Source: Roseomonas alba
GTDB taxonomy: Bacteria; Pseudomonadota; Alphaproteobacteria; Acetobacterales; Acetobacteraceae
Reading direction: 5' to 3'
Assembly: GCF_019430885.1 (NCBI RefSeq)
Contig: NZ_JAHYBZ010000015.1
Location: forward strand, 1 to 64,000
Length of the DNA stretch: 64,000 nt
The position numbers and the translations under genes were made by a program. This document shows, piece after piece, positions 16,094-24,946 of this stretch. Under the pieces are notes generated by a model, which saw only the letters and a list, made by a program, of their open reading frames with translations, did not search any database and had not been told where the DNA came from. Each line of letters starts with the position of its first letter. Within the stretch, counting starts at the first letter, position 1.

Positions 16094-18351
16094 ACTTCAA
16101 CGCCGAGCCCCGTCCGCCGCGTCTCGCCCTGCCCGTGGGCGTAGGCATCGGCAAGACCAGGGCGATGCAGCGCAGCGTCGCCGGGCTGCTGCGCAGCGAG
16201 GCCCTGCGCGGCCGCAAGGTCGTCATTGGGGTGCCGCGCCACGATCTGGCCGAGGAGCAGCGGGACGCGTTCTACGCCCTCGACGTGGACGCGATGGTCT
16301 GGAAGGGCAGAACCGCACCCGACCCGACGACGGACAACCCCGAGCGCCTGATGTGCCTCGACCCCTCGGCACCCTTCGACGCGATGGAGGTGGAGCGCAT
16401 CGTCGAGACCACCAGTTGCAAGGTCACACGGCGTGGCGTCACGCATATCTGCCCGCTCTACAACTCCTGCGGCTACCAGGCGCAAAAGCCCCTGCTGGAT
16501 GCGGCGCAGATCGTGCTGACGGCACATGACACGCTGTTCCACCAGGCGCCCGATGAACTCGGTGCCGTGGGCCTGCTGGTGCTGGATGAGGGGTTCTGGG
16601 GTGCCGGCTTGCGCGGCACGGACGGCAAGGCCCTGCTCACGCTGGATGGGCTGCGGCCGCACCTCGGTACGCTGCAGTGCTACACCTCTCGCAACCAGGA
16701 GGATTGGGAGGCGACGGCCGATCTCGCAGCCCAGCGGGAACGGCTGTGGAAGGTCCTGGCCACTGCCACCACTGGCCCGCTCTCCGTCGCCGCACTGCGC
16801 GCGGCCGGGCTGACGCCGGAGCGCTGCCGCCAGGCCGCAGGCCTCGAGCATCGGCGCATGAGCAACCCGGGCATCATCCCCGGCATGGATCCGGGCGAAC
16901 GGCGGCGCCGCATCGCTAGCGTGCTCCCGAAGGAGGGCGAGCCCTGGGCGCCGCCCAACCGCGCTGCGGCCATGTGGCTGCTGATCGCCGAGGCGCTGGA
17001 GAATGACCACGATGTGGCGGGCGCGGTTCTGGTCGATACCATGTCGGAAAACGGCACGGTCCGCTGCCTCCGCCTCGCCTGGCGTGCCGATCTGCGCGAT
17101 GGCTGGGGCGCCCAGGGACCGATCCTGCATCTCGACGCCACGCTGCGGCCCGAACTCGTCATCCCCTTCATTCCGGAAGTCACCATCGCCGAGCCGCTCA
17201 TGGCCACGGAGCCGCATGTGCGCGTCCGCCAGATCCTCCGCGCGCCGGTCAGCGCCAAGGCCCTGACGCCCGGCGAGGATGCAAAGTCCCGCGATCGCAG
17301 TGCCGCCGAGAACCATCGGCGCCAGGTGTCGGCGCTGATTGCCCTGCGCGCGGCCAGCCTGCGCGGTCGCAGCGCGTCCCCACCCGATTTGCTGATCATT
17401 GCCCAGAAGGCTGCGGTGGATGCGCTGCGGGCGGCAGGGCTGCCGCGCAACGTCCAGGCGGTGCACTTCAACGCCCTTAGCGGCATCGATCGCTGGCGCA
17501 GCGTCGCCGGGCTGATGGTGCTCGGCCGGACCCTGCCGGCGCCGCTGACGGTGGAGGCGTTAGCCGCCGCGGTGACCAACTGCCCCCCGCTCGCCAGCCG
17601 AGGCGACGTGACCTGGTGGTATGAGCAAGAGGAGCGCCGCATCGCCCTGGCCGATGGCGGCGCACATGTCCTGCCGGGCGAGGTGCACGCCGACCCGACC
17701 GCCGAGGCCATCCGCTGGACGATCTGCGAGGGCGAGGTGATCCAGGCGATTGGGCGCGGCCGTGGCGTGAACCGCACGGCGGCGACGCCGCTGGAGGTCG
17801 ATCTGCTCACCGACGTCGTGCTGCCGGTCGCGGTGCATGAGGTGCTGGACTGGGACGAGGTTTGCCCCAGCCGCCAGGACATGATGGCGGCCTCCGGCGT
17901 GGTGCTGGAGAACGCCGCGGACATGGTGCGGGCGTTTCCCGACCTGTGGCCGAGCCACGACGCCGCCCGCCAGCAGAAGGCGAGGAGTGTGACATCCTGC
18001 TATTATAGGGATCTCTCTAATAGCAGAACGTCACACTCCTCCTCGATCGTCGCCTACCGCCCGGCCGGGCCGGGGCAGAAGGATCGGACGGCGCGTTTCG
18101 ACCTCGTCCTGATCTCCGATCCGCGTGCCTGGCTCGAAGGCAAGCTCGGACCGCTCGCGCATTACGAGATGATCGGCGGCGCGGCCCCGCAGCCCGCAAC
18201 ACACCCCATTGCCGACGCCCGTGCGCGCCTAATCGCGCTCAGCGCCCTGCTCGACGCTGCCCTCGCGCAGCGCATCACACATGACCGCGCCCGCCTCACG
18301 GCGCTGTCCCACCGTATGGAAGCCGCGCAGCCCAACCCGGCCGCGGCATGA
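16084..18351 (+). CDS. phage-type helicase-like ATPase
   Basis: 755 aa. The N-terminal P-loop GVGIGKT (19-25) and an acidic box LVLDEGFW (about 166) indicate an SF2-like motor, although DEG replaces the usual DEAD/DEAH. The internal Cys cluster (CKVTRRGVTHICPLYNSCGY) looks like the iron-sulfur cysteines of XPD/DinG-type helicases, but I cannot align it. Near the end, residues of about 633-653 are encoded by a long hairpin (separate entry). It overlaps the upstream primase gene and probably unwinds DNA for it. Confidence 0.7.
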   Translation: MLLNFNAEPRPPRLALPVGVGIGKTRAMQRSVAGLLRSEALRGRKVVIGVPRHDLAEEQRDAFYALDVDAMVWKGRTAPDPTTDNPERLMCLDPSAPFDAMEVERIVETTSCKVTRRGVTHICPLYNSCGYQAQKPLLDAAQIVLTAHDTLFHQAPDELGAVGLLVLDEGFWGAGLRGTDGKALLTLDGLRPHLGTLQCYTSRNQEDWEATADLAAQRERLWKVLATATTGPLSVAALRAAGLTPERCRQAAGLEHRRMSNPGIIPGMDPGERRRRIASVLPKEGEPWAPPNRAAAMWLLIAEALENDHDVAGAVLVDTMSENGTVRCLRLAWRADLRDGWGAQGPILHLDATLRPELVIPFIPEVTIAEPLMATEPHVRVRQILRAPVSAKALTPGEDAKSRDRSAAENHRRQVSALIALRAASLRGRSASPPDLLIIAQKAAVDALRAAGLPRNVQAVHFNALSGIDRWRSVAGLMVLGRTLPAPLTVEALAAAVTNCPPLASRGDVTWWYEQEERRIALADGGAHVLPGEVHADPTAEAIRWTICEGEVIQAIGRGRGVNRTAATPLEVDLLTDVVLPVAVHEVLDWDEVCPSRQDMMAASGVVLENAADMVRAFPDLWPSHDAARQQKARSVTSCYYRDLSNSRTSHSSSIVAYRPAGPGQKDRTARFDLVLISDPRAWLEGKLGPLAHYEMIGGAAPQPATHPIADARARLIALSALLDAALAQRITHDRARLTALSHRMEAAQPNPAAA
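17982..18041. repeat. long imperfect hairpin inside the helicase gene
   Basis: The arms are GAGGAGTGTGAC at 17982-17993 with CTGCTATTA at 17997-18005, and TAATAGCAG at 18018-18026 with GTCACACTCCTC at 18030-18041. They pair perfectly except for a 3-nt internal bulge, around a 12-nt loop. The 60 bases are markedly more AT-rich than the gene and keep the reading frame open. Confidence 0.85.
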
Positions 18352-18396
18352 CCGGCACCGCATCCGCGGTGCCGTAACTCAAGCTCGGAGAGCTAC

Positions 18397-18927
18397 ATGG
18401 ATTCCGACAACACCATCATGATGTTTCACGCAGGGAGGTTCTCGACGGAGGCCGCACCGCCCTGGTTGGTCGCCATCCGAGAACGGCGCTGCAAGGGCAT
18501 GGACTGGAACAAAGCGACCCTGGCGGTCCTTGGCTACACCGCCGCGCACGTCACCATCGGCGACGACATGTTCCCGCTTGGGGAAATGCGCGCCTATCCC
18601 ACGCCCGGTGGCGGGCGTTACGTCGAGCTCGGTGAGGGCGAGACCAGCTTTGCCGAGATCTGGGTGGCGGAGGCGACGGACTGGCTGCCGTTCAACAGCG
18701 CCTACGTCGAGCCGTTTCTGCTCACGCGCGCCACCCTTTATCAGGCCGACCGAACCGAGCGCCTCGGCAATGCCCTCATCGCATTCGGCAGGCATGGCGA
18801 GGGGCGGCACATCGACCGCGATACTGGTGATTCGCAAATCGACCATCGGGAGGATTGGGAGAGGGAGAAGCGCCAGCGCGCCCAGCAGCGGGCACTCATC
18901 GCCGCGCACACCAGCCAGAACGCCTGA
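18397..18927 (+). CDS. hypothetical island protein
   Basis: 176 aa, ATG at 18397 with CGGAGAG upstream. No family recognised. It has an alternating hydrophobic middle (residues of about 40-115, including GYTAAHVTIGDDMFPLGEMR), predicted mixed alpha/beta, and a very charged C-terminus (DWEREKRQRAQQRAL). It lies 45 bases after the helicase and 16 bases before the next gene, in the same direction, so it is probably co-transcribed with the replication module. Confidence 0.6.
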   Translation: MDSDNTIMMFHAGRFSTEAAPPWLVAIRERRCKGMDWNKATLAVLGYTAAHVTIGDDMFPLGEMRAYPTPGGGRYVELGEGETSFAEIWVAEATDWLPFNSAYVEPFLLTRATLYQADRTERLGNALIAFGRHGEGRHIDRDTGDSQIDHREDWEREKRQRAQQRALIAAHTSQNA

Positions 18928-18943
18928 GAGGAGGCAAAGCACC

Positions 18944-19495
18944 ATGGCCAAACGCAGCAAGCGCCACGTCCCGACCCTCGAGGAACTGTCCAAGCCCTCG
19001 CGCTGGCGTCTCCAGCATGGTGGGTTCAGCGAGCCCGTTCGCGACGCCGATCCCGACACCGGAACACCCGTGCAGCATCGTCGCGCGGTGGACTCCATCG
19101 CCGCCATGCTCGGCAACGGCACCATCACCCCGGAGATGCACGAGGCCGGCGCGATGTTCCGCACGCAGTTTCGTGCGGCAGCGCTGGATGGTATGCGCAC
19201 TACGCAGTTGCTCCGCATCCCGGCAGCCTCGGGCGACACGATGACCGAGCGCCAGGTCTCCGCACGGCAGCGAGTGCTGTCGGCGCTGGATGCCCTGGGC
19301 GGGCTGCACAGCCCGGGCGGCTCCGCCGTCTGGCACGTGCTCGGGCTCGAATGCTCGATCCGCGAATGGGGATCGCAGCAGGGTTGGCAGGGGCGCCCCA
19401 TCGCGCCAGCCCAGGCGCAGGGCATGTTCACCGCCGCGCTGGCGGTGCTGGCCATGCACTACGGACTGGTGCCGCGACCGCGCATGGCGGCGTGA
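18944..19495 (+). CDS. hypothetical island protein, possibly DUF6456-like
   Basis: 183 aa. The ATG at 18944 has GAGAGGAGG upstream. The C-terminal half (SAVWHVLGLECSIREWGSQQG then FTAALAVLAMHYGL) resembles the helix-turn-helix end of DUF6456-type regulators and phage late-gene regulators, but this is weak. The N-terminus is basic (MAKRSKRHVPT). It is likely a DNA-binding regulator of the island if the resemblance is real. Confidence 0.6.
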   Translation: MAKRSKRHVPTLEELSKPSRWRLQHGGFSEPVRDADPDTGTPVQHRRAVDSIAAMLGNGTITPEMHEAGAMFRTQFRAAALDGMRTTQLLRIPAASGDTMTERQVSARQRVLSALDALGGLHSPGGSAVWHVLGLECSIREWGSQQGWQGRPIAPAQAQGMFTAALAVLAMHYGLVPRPRMAA

Positions 19496-19514
19496 CGAAA
19501 GACGGTGCGATGCG

Positions 19515-19546
19515 CTCATGCGAAAGATCAAGAGGCAGCGCATGAG
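19515..19546. repeat. inverted repeat in the intergenic gap
   Basis: CTCATGCG at 19515-19522 and CGCATGAG at 19539-19546, an 8-bp perfect dyad extended imperfectly outward (GATGCG against TGCATTGCG). It lies 20 bases after the previous stop, in a 300-base gap (19496-19797) that otherwise shows nothing. It could be a transcription terminator or an operator. Confidence 0.5.
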
Positions 19547-19797
19547 TGCATTGCGCCGTGGAATCTGCGGCGTGTAGAGTCGCAGCACGTCGAGCAGCCG
19601 AGCCTCTCCCGATGTCGAGGCCATGGTTCCTTCCGGGCGATGTCGTATGCGGGGGGCCATCGCGCGCAAGGTCGCTAGTGGTAGGGGATAATCGAGGTTG
19701 CCAAGGCGTGAGGATCGTCGCGTAAGCGATTCATGAGACTCAATTTTGATTCGATGCCAGGTGCAAACTGATTGCCAGGCCAAAGCGATGACAGGAG

Positions 19798-20310
19798 ATG
19801 CACTTGCCAGAGCGCATCATCTCTGCCCGCGACGTCGCCCGTCGCCTCGGACTGTCGCACACCGCGATCCAGAAGGCTGAGCACGTCGGGCGCATCCGTC
19901 GTGAGGCGGATGGGTCCTGGGATGTTGAGCGTGTTCGCCGCGATCTGACCGCATCGGCCGTGCCTGGTCGCTCGCCCCTGGCGACGGCAGGTGATGACAC
20001 GCCGCTGGGCCGGCTGACGCTGGCGCGGCTCGCCCTCGGCGTCGAGGCGCAGCGCCTGGCCATAGATGAGAAGAAGGGCCGCCTCATGGACGTCACCGCC
20101 GCCAACCACCGCGTCGATGAAGTGGCCGCCGGCATGCGCGATGCCGTGCTGAACTGGCCCGCGCGTGTGGCGGGGCAGATCGCCGCCGAGATCGGCCGCG
20201 ATCCGCATCTCGTGCAGACCATCCTGCAGGAGCAGATGAACGCGTTGCTGCTGGAGGTCGCTGATCGGCTGGATCCGCCGGCGTCATCGGATCTCGACCC
20301 GCGCGCGTGA
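19798..20310 (+). CDS. Nu1-like DNA-binding protein (terminase small subunit type)
   Basis: 170 aa. The N-terminal MerR/Nu1-like helix-turn-helix is ISARDVARRLGLSHTAIQKAEHVG followed by IRREADGSWD. A helical C-terminus (about residues 85-160) follows. This layout is found in small terminase subunits and in phage-derived elements of external origin. The ATG at 19798 directly abuts GGAG; a TTG two codons later (19804) has a better-spaced ribosome site. No large terminase follows, so packaging by the element alone is not supported. Confidence 0.6.
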   Translation: MHLPERIISARDVARRLGLSHTAIQKAEHVGRIRREADGSWDVERVRRDLTASAVPGRSPLATAGDDTPLGRLTLARLALGVEAQRLAIDEKKGRLMDVTAANHRVDEVAAGMRDAVLNWPARVAGQIAAEIGRDPHLVQTILQEQMNALLLEVADRLDPPASSDLDPRA

Positions 20311-20527
20311 TGCGCGGGCCGCATCGACTTCCCAGCGGCGGGAAGTCGATCGGAGCAAAGACGCGCCGGTGAGGCGCGCCACGCGCCAATCATTGATCAT
20401 GATGTAATCGAACGCCTCCGATCATCGAAATTCGATAAGCGCGAGATGCGCTTGGCTCACGCGCGACACAGCGCGAATGGTCCGTCACACGCAGAGCGGC
20501 CCGCCCTGCACCACGGCGGAGACGACC

Positions 20528-20764
20528 ATGGTCGACCGCACCGCCCGCGCCGCCCGCAACCAGGAACGCAGCCTGGCCGCCTTCCTCGTGAAGAAGGCCG
20601 AATTCGACGCCCTCCTCGCGGAATTCACCCAGGCCAGCGAGGACCATTTCGGCGCGAATCCCGAGACGGTGCTCTGGGGCGAAGCAGCTTGGCTTTCGGA
20701 TGCCAGCGCGAAGCTGAAGGACATCGCGGACCAGCATTTCCGCCGCGGCGAATACGCTTGCTGA
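20528..20764 (+). CDS. small hypothetical island protein
   Basis: 78 aa, ATG at 20528 with GCGGAG upstream. It is mostly helical and charged (RAARNQERSLAAFLVKKAEFD, then EDHFGANPETVLWGEAAWL) with a C-terminal Cys. No family is recognised. It lies 95 bases before DUF3489 on the same strand. Small genes of this kind are common before DUF3489 in related islands. Confidence 0.55.
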   Translation: MVDRTARAARNQERSLAAFLVKKAEFDALLAEFTQASEDHFGANPETVLWGEAAWLSDASAKLKDIADQHFRRGEYAC

Positions 20765-20859
20765 AGCGGGCCACTCCCGCACCGCCCCGACCGGCAGCGC
20801 CGGCGGGGCTCCCGGCAGTAGGGGCCGATGACCGGCACCCGGAACCGGAGGCCACCACG

Positions 20860-21651
20860 ATGACCAAACTTTCCGACAGCCAGCGCGTGATCCTCAGCGC
20901 CGCCGCGCAGCACGAGATGGGCCTCGCCCGCGCGCCGAAGAACCTCCCGGCCGCAGCCCGCAACGCGGTGTTCCGCAGCCTGATCAAGAACAACCTGCTC
21001 ACCGAGATCAACGCCCCGCGCGAGCATGTCGGGCTGGGTTGGCGGCAGGATGACGACGGCACCTGGATCGTGGCGCGCATCACCGACGAGGGGCTGCGCG
21101 CCATCGGCATCGATCCGAACGAGGATGACGCGGTGGCTGCCGCGCCGGTTGCCGACACGGCGCCCACGGGCGGGGAGGACGACGCGGAGGGAGACACCCC
21201 CGCGGAAGAAGCCGAACCCTCCGACGCCGCGCCCACGACCGCCCCGCGCGCCAGCCTGCGCGACGCCGCCATTGCGGTGCTGGCCGCCTGGGACGACGAG
21301 GCCAGCCGCGAGAACGACATCATCGCAGCCCTCGACGGCCCGATGAGCGCCCTGCGCCACGCCCTGGCAGGCAAGCCGCCGCGCGCGCCGCGCGAGCTCG
21401 GAGCCCCGCGCAAGCCGCGCGAGGGGACGAAGCAGGAGGCGGTGCTGGCCCTGCTGCGGCGCGACAAGGGTGCGACCATTGCGCAGATCTGCGAGGCGAC
21501 GGGCTGGCAGCAGCACACCGTCCGCGGGTTCTTCGCGGGCCTGAAGAAGCGCCAGGGGATCGAGGTGAATGCGCTGGAACGCATCCGACAGGTCGGCCCG
21601 AATAAGGAAGGCGCGCGCGGGAGCTACACGATCTACAAGGTAGCGGGCTGA
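20860..21651 (+). CDS. DUF3489 family protein
   Basis: 263 aa. The N-terminal winged-helix-like region (TKLSDSQRVILSAAAQHE) is followed by an acidic linker (GEDDAEGDTPAEEAEPSDA, about 104-122). The C-terminal DUF3489 domain has GTKQEAVLALLRRDKGATI, CEATGWQQHTVRGFF and GSYTIYK. The ATG at 20860 has CGGAGG upstream. DUF3489 usually accompanies DUF2924 and large serine recombinases; here it sits in the other arm of the same island. Confidence 0.88.
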   Translation: MTKLSDSQRVILSAAAQHEMGLARAPKNLPAAARNAVFRSLIKNNLLTEINAPREHVGLGWRQDDDGTWIVARITDEGLRAIGIDPNEDDAVAAAPVADTAPTGGEDDAEGDTPAEEAEPSDAAPTTAPRASLRDAAIAVLAAWDDEASRENDIIAALDGPMSALRHALAGKPPRAPRELGAPRKPREGTKQEAVLALLRRDKGATIAQICEATGWQQHTVRGFFAGLKKRQGIEVNALERIRQVGPNKEGARGSYTIYKVAG

Positions 21652-21666
21652 GCCGCGCGCGATTGG

Positions 21667-21702
21667 ATCAGGGCTCGCGTCGCGCCTGTAGCGAGCCCTG
21701 AT
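21667..21702 (+). terminator. perfect 12-bp hairpin after DUF3489
   Basis: ATCAGGGCTCGC at 21667-21678 pairs with GCGAGCCCTGAT at 21691-21702 around a 12-nt loop. It starts 15 bases after the DUF3489 stop. There is no T-run, but stem strength and position fit a transcription terminator. Confidence 0.65.
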
Positions 21703-21869
21703 GATGCGCGACCGCGGCGATGCCCTCCATAATCATCAGCGCGCAGATCGCGCGCCCTCCGGCTGACGCCAGCAATGGGGAGGGGGGATCGAATCTCTGG
21801 CACTTTGGGGGAGCCATCCGCGAGAGGGGACACGCAGGGATTTTTCATTCCCAAAAAGGGGCTTCCGGG

Positions 21870-22130
21870 ATGCAGCGGTTCTGGCCGGCCGATGCGGTCG
21901 AGCGTCGTCCGGTGGCGTCGCTGCTGCCCTACGCCCGCAATGCGCGGACCCACAGCGCGGATCAGGTGGCGCAGATCGCTGCCGCCATCCGCGAATGGGG
22001 CTGGACCGTGCCGGTGCTGGTGGACGAGGCGGGCCAGTAGATTGCCGGCCATGGCCGCGTGCTCGCCGCCAAGGCCCTGGGCCTGCTGGACGTGTCGGCC
22101 ATGGTCGCGCGTGGCTGGTCGGAGGCCGAC
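21870..22130 (+). pseudogene. ParB-domain protein remnant (nonsense and 3' truncation)
   Basis: The frame opens with MQRFWPADAVERRPVASLLP and REWGWTVPVLVDEAGQ, the ParB/RepB nuclease-like domain often fused to phage DNA methylases. A TAG at 22038-22040 stops it. The same frame then continues as IAGHGRVLAAKALGLLDV and MVARGWSEAD, the expected next motif, so the stop is a point lesion. Homology ends near 22130, where the expected methylase part is absent. It marks the right end of recognisable island sequence. Confidence 0.75.
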
Positions 22131-22199
22131 AGGCGCGAGCGCCGTGCCGCGCCGCGCCGCGGTCGGACAACCGCGATACATAGGCGACCATCGGCGCAA

Positions 22200-22565
22200 C
22201 TAGGCCCCATTGCCGAACAGCCCGATGTCGAACCCGATCCCCGTCAGCGCGATCGCTTTTCCCGATAGGGCGAGCGTGAGTCCGCTGACGATCGCCGCGC
22301 CGCCGAGCATCGCGACGGCGCGCTGCCAGAACCGCACGGCGAGCATGCCGCAGATCACTCCGCCCAGGCCGGAGCCGAGACAGGCCAGCGACGACGCGAG
22401 CGAGGGCAGCGGCTTTCCGGAGCCGAGGGTCTCCGTGATCGGCACCAGGCCGATCACCAACGTCAGCGGTGTGCGGGCCGTAAGCGCCAGCATCGTCACA
22501 GCGGTGAAGGCAATGGTTCATGATTGTCGGGTTTCAACGCTCTCGCCCATGGCGGAATCCGGCAT
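22200..22565 (-). pseudogene. MFS transporter remnant (nonsense and truncation)
   Basis: From the ATG at 22565 (AGGAAGAAAG upstream) the frame reads MPDSAMGESVETRQS, then TGA, then TIAFTAVTMLALTARTPLTL and further membrane segments (about 3 helices) to GFDIGLFGNG. The TGA most simply replaces a TGG Trp codon. The remaining 9 or so helices of an MFS protein are missing, because island-type sequence begins here. It is therefore a truncated chromosomal gene at the island junction. Confidence 0.7.
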
Positions 22566-22654
22566 CACTTTCTTCCTAATTGGGGAAGTCTCGACGCGTG
22601 GTGGGCATTCGTCAGTGGCCGGCGGTTGAACGTCACCCTAGCAATGGCTCGGTT

Positions 22655-23014
22655 TCAGAGTGCCTCGATCAGAAATTCTCGGAGAACAGCGGCTTCGTTG
22701 TGCTGTTTGTCGCGCGCTGCAAAGAGTAGCGTCACGTGTCCTTTGCCGAGCAACTTGCGGATCGGGGCGATGGCCTCGTCGTTGCCTCGCAACTCAGCGC
22801 GGTATCGCCTGCGGAACGCGTCCCAGCGCACCAGATCATGGTTGAACCACCGGCGCAGCGCCGTACTGGGCGCGACGTCGCGGCACCAGAGGTCGAGCGC
22901 CGCGCGTGCCTTGCTGACGCCGCGTGGCCAGAGCCGGTCCACCAGCACACGCGCGCCGTCATCCGGCGCGGCCTCATCGTAGATGCGCTTCAGCCTGACT
23001 ACCTGGCGCGCCAT
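22655..23014 (-). CDS. DUF488 family protein
   Basis: 119 aa from the ATG at 23014. The DUF488 signature is complete: VRLKRIYDEAAPDDGARVLV, DRLWPRGVSK, RRWFNHD, FRRRYRAEL, and the C-terminal HVTLLFAARDKQHNEAAVL. Its function is unknown. A frame extension to a GTG at 23074 overlaps the stop of the CBS gene as GTGA, which would couple the two, so the start could be earlier. Confidence 0.85.
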   Translation of the reverse strand: MARQVVRLKRIYDEAAPDDGARVLVDRLWPRGVSKARAALDLWCRDVAPSTALRRWFNHDLVRWDAFRRRYRAELRGNDEAIAPIRKLLGKGHVTLLFAARDKQHNEAAVLREFLIEAL

Positions 23015-23070
23015 TCCACCCACGCTGCGCGGCCCCGAAGCCATCGCCGCCTGCCCTGTGGCTGCCGCTG

Positions 23071-23769
23071 TCACAACCTCACCTGGTCGGACATGAGCAT
23101 GATCTCCGTGCGATCGCGGATGCCTTTCACGCCGGGAACCTGTTCGGCAAGCACGCGCAGCGCACGCTGCACCGCAGGGCCTGGCGTGAATCCGAAGAAT
23201 TCGACGATCCCGTCATGGACCTCGACATGGGTGTAGAAGGGATCGGCCCAGTCCTCGCGCCGCATGGCCGCGAGAATGGCGGAACGAATGCGTGTGTCGG
23301 GCAGGTCCGCCGGTTCCGTCTCCCGGCTGATCACAGCGGGCAGCAGGTCCGAGCGGGTGACCACGCCCTGCAACCGGTCGCCCACGGTCACCAGGACACG
23401 CCGAAGCCCCTTCCGTTCAAGCGTCGCGGCGATCTCGGAGGCCGGCGCATCGGGCGGGACGGTGACGATGTCTGTCGCCATCACCTCCTCGGCAACGAAG
23501 CCATGGATACGCGCGTACCGATCGGCCGACCTGACCGGATCGGTGAACAGCCAGCGCAGCCAGGAGCGGTGTTCCGGCGCGGAGGCGGACAGTCTTGCCG
23601 TGAGGTCCGCCAAGCTGACCAGGCCGAGCAGCCTGCCATCGGCCCGCGTTACGGGCACGGCCGAGATCCCGCGGTAGGCAAGCAACTGCACGATTCCCAT
23701 GACGGGCATGTCGGGAGGTATCGTGATCACAGCGCGGGTCATCAGGTCGCGAGCCGTCGGTTCCGTCAT
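23071..23769 (-). CDS. CBS-pair plus BON domain protein
   Basis: 232 aa, ATG at 23769 after GGGAGAAGG. Two CBS motifs (TARDLMTRAVITIPPDMPV near residue 5, VAEEVMATDIVTVPPDAPA near 95) form a nucleotide-sensing pair. A BON domain follows at about 165-225 (WADPFYTHVEVHDGIVEFFG). This architecture is common in alphaproteobacteria as a cytosolic stress or energy sensor; ligand unknown. It is followed directly by DUF488. Confidence 0.88.
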   Translation of the reverse strand: MTEPTARDLMTRAVITIPPDMPVMGIVQLLAYRGISAVPVTRADGRLLGLVSLADLTARLSASAPEHRSWLRWLFTDPVRSADRYARIHGFVAEEVMATDIVTVPPDAPASEIAATLERKGLRRVLVTVGDRLQGVVTRSDLLPAVISRETEPADLPDTRIRSAILAAMRREDWADPFYTHVEVHDGIVEFFGFTPGPAVQRALRVLAEQVPGVKGIRDRTEIMLMSDQVRL

Positions 23770-23935
23770 GGTCCTTCTCCCTGCCCTGCCCAGAATGCGC
23801 GGGCCGCCCCGCAGCGGTGCCTTGACCCACGGCCCGGACCTGGGCGGCTGCGGTGGAGCCTGCTCCCGCGATTTCATCCCGACAATTGAGTTTTAATGAC
23901 TATTGAATGCGGATAAGTTGCACTGAGAGGCGCCC

Positions 23936-24856
23936 ATGGATACCGAACTGGTCCGCACCTTCCTCGCCATCGTCTCCAGCGGCAGCTTCGTGCGTGCGGC
24001 GGACCGCCTGCATGTCAGCCAGACGACGGTGAGCGCACGCATCCGCACGCTGGAGGACCAGCTCCGCCGTCGCCTGTTCATCCGCAACAAGGCTGGCGCC
24101 AGCCTGACCCCGGCCGGCGAGCAGTTCCTGCACCATGCGCCGGCGCTGATTCAGCTGTGGGAACGCGCGCGGCACCAGGTCGCGATACCGGAGGGGCGGC
24201 GCGCCGTCCTCGGCATTGGCGCCGAACACAGCCTGTGGGACCCGCTGCTGCTGCGCTGGCTGCTGTGGATGCGCCGTGCGCTGCCCGATGTGGCGCTGCG
24301 CGCGCATGTCGGCCTGCCCGAAACGGTGGTCGAGCAGGTGGCCGGCGGCATCATCGATATCGGCGTGGTCTATGCGCCGCGCCATCGCCCCGGGCTGCGG
24401 ATCGAATTGCTGATGGAGGAACGGCTGGTGATGGTCCGTACCCCCGGCGGGACCGGGCAAGGACCGAAGGAATACGTCCAGGTGGAGTGGGGTCCCGACC
24501 TCGCCCTGCATTATTCGACGGCCGGGGCAGCCTATGGCGATCCCGGCCTGGTCGTGGATCTCGGGCCGCTGGGGCTCGGCTACATCCTCGAGGCCGGCGG
24601 GACCGGGTATTTCCGTCTGGGCGCGGCGCGGCCGCATCTGGAGAGCGGGCGTCTCGAACTGGTGCCCGATACGCCTGAATTCCTCTACCCGGGCTATGCC
24701 GTCTTCAGCGAGAACAGCGGCGAGCCGGGATTGATCGAGGCGGCGCTCAATGGCCTGCGCCAATTGGCGCGGAGCCTGCCGGGCACGGCGTCGGCCGACC
24801 AGGCCCCCCGCCGCCGCACCCCACAAAGCAGGAAAGCAGCATTGAAAGGTCAATGA
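23936..24856 (+). CDS. LysR family transcriptional regulator
   Basis: 306 aa. The N-terminal winged helix-turn-helix (ELVRTFLAIVSSGSFVRAAD, then LHVSQTTVSARI) is canonical, followed by the substrate-binding domain and a basic tail. It is read in the same direction as xdhC, 5-FCL and PAS genes downstream but separated by about 90 bases from the next start. It may control that cluster. The ligand is not predictable. Confidence 0.9.
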   Translation: MDTELVRTFLAIVSSGSFVRAADRLHVSQTTVSARIRTLEDQLRRRLFIRNKAGASLTPAGEQFLHHAPALIQLWERARHQVAIPEGRRAVLGIGAEHSLWDPLLLRWLLWMRRALPDVALRAHVGLPETVVEQVAGGIIDIGVVYAPRHRPGLRIELLMEERLVMVRTPGGTGQGPKEYVQVEWGPDLALHYSTAGAAYGDPGLVVDLGPLGLGYILEAGGTGYFRLGAARPHLESGRLELVPDTPEFLYPGYAVFSENSGEPGLIEAALNGLRQLARSLPGTASADQAPRRRTPQSRKAALKGQ

Positions 24857-24946
24857 ATCGCGTTTGTCGTGCCAGCCCTGCGCGACCAGTATCGACGCTG
24901 CCGCCAGGCGATCGGCGGCCATGGTCGATCAGGGGCGCGGGCCGGA

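Noticed and set aside
5036..22130. Reading the TAG codons in the HipA-like and ParB-like genes as programmed amber read-through or a recoded amino acid.
   Set aside because: The MFS gene carries TGA rather than TAG, no suppressor tRNA is in the window, and point lesions explain all three more simply.
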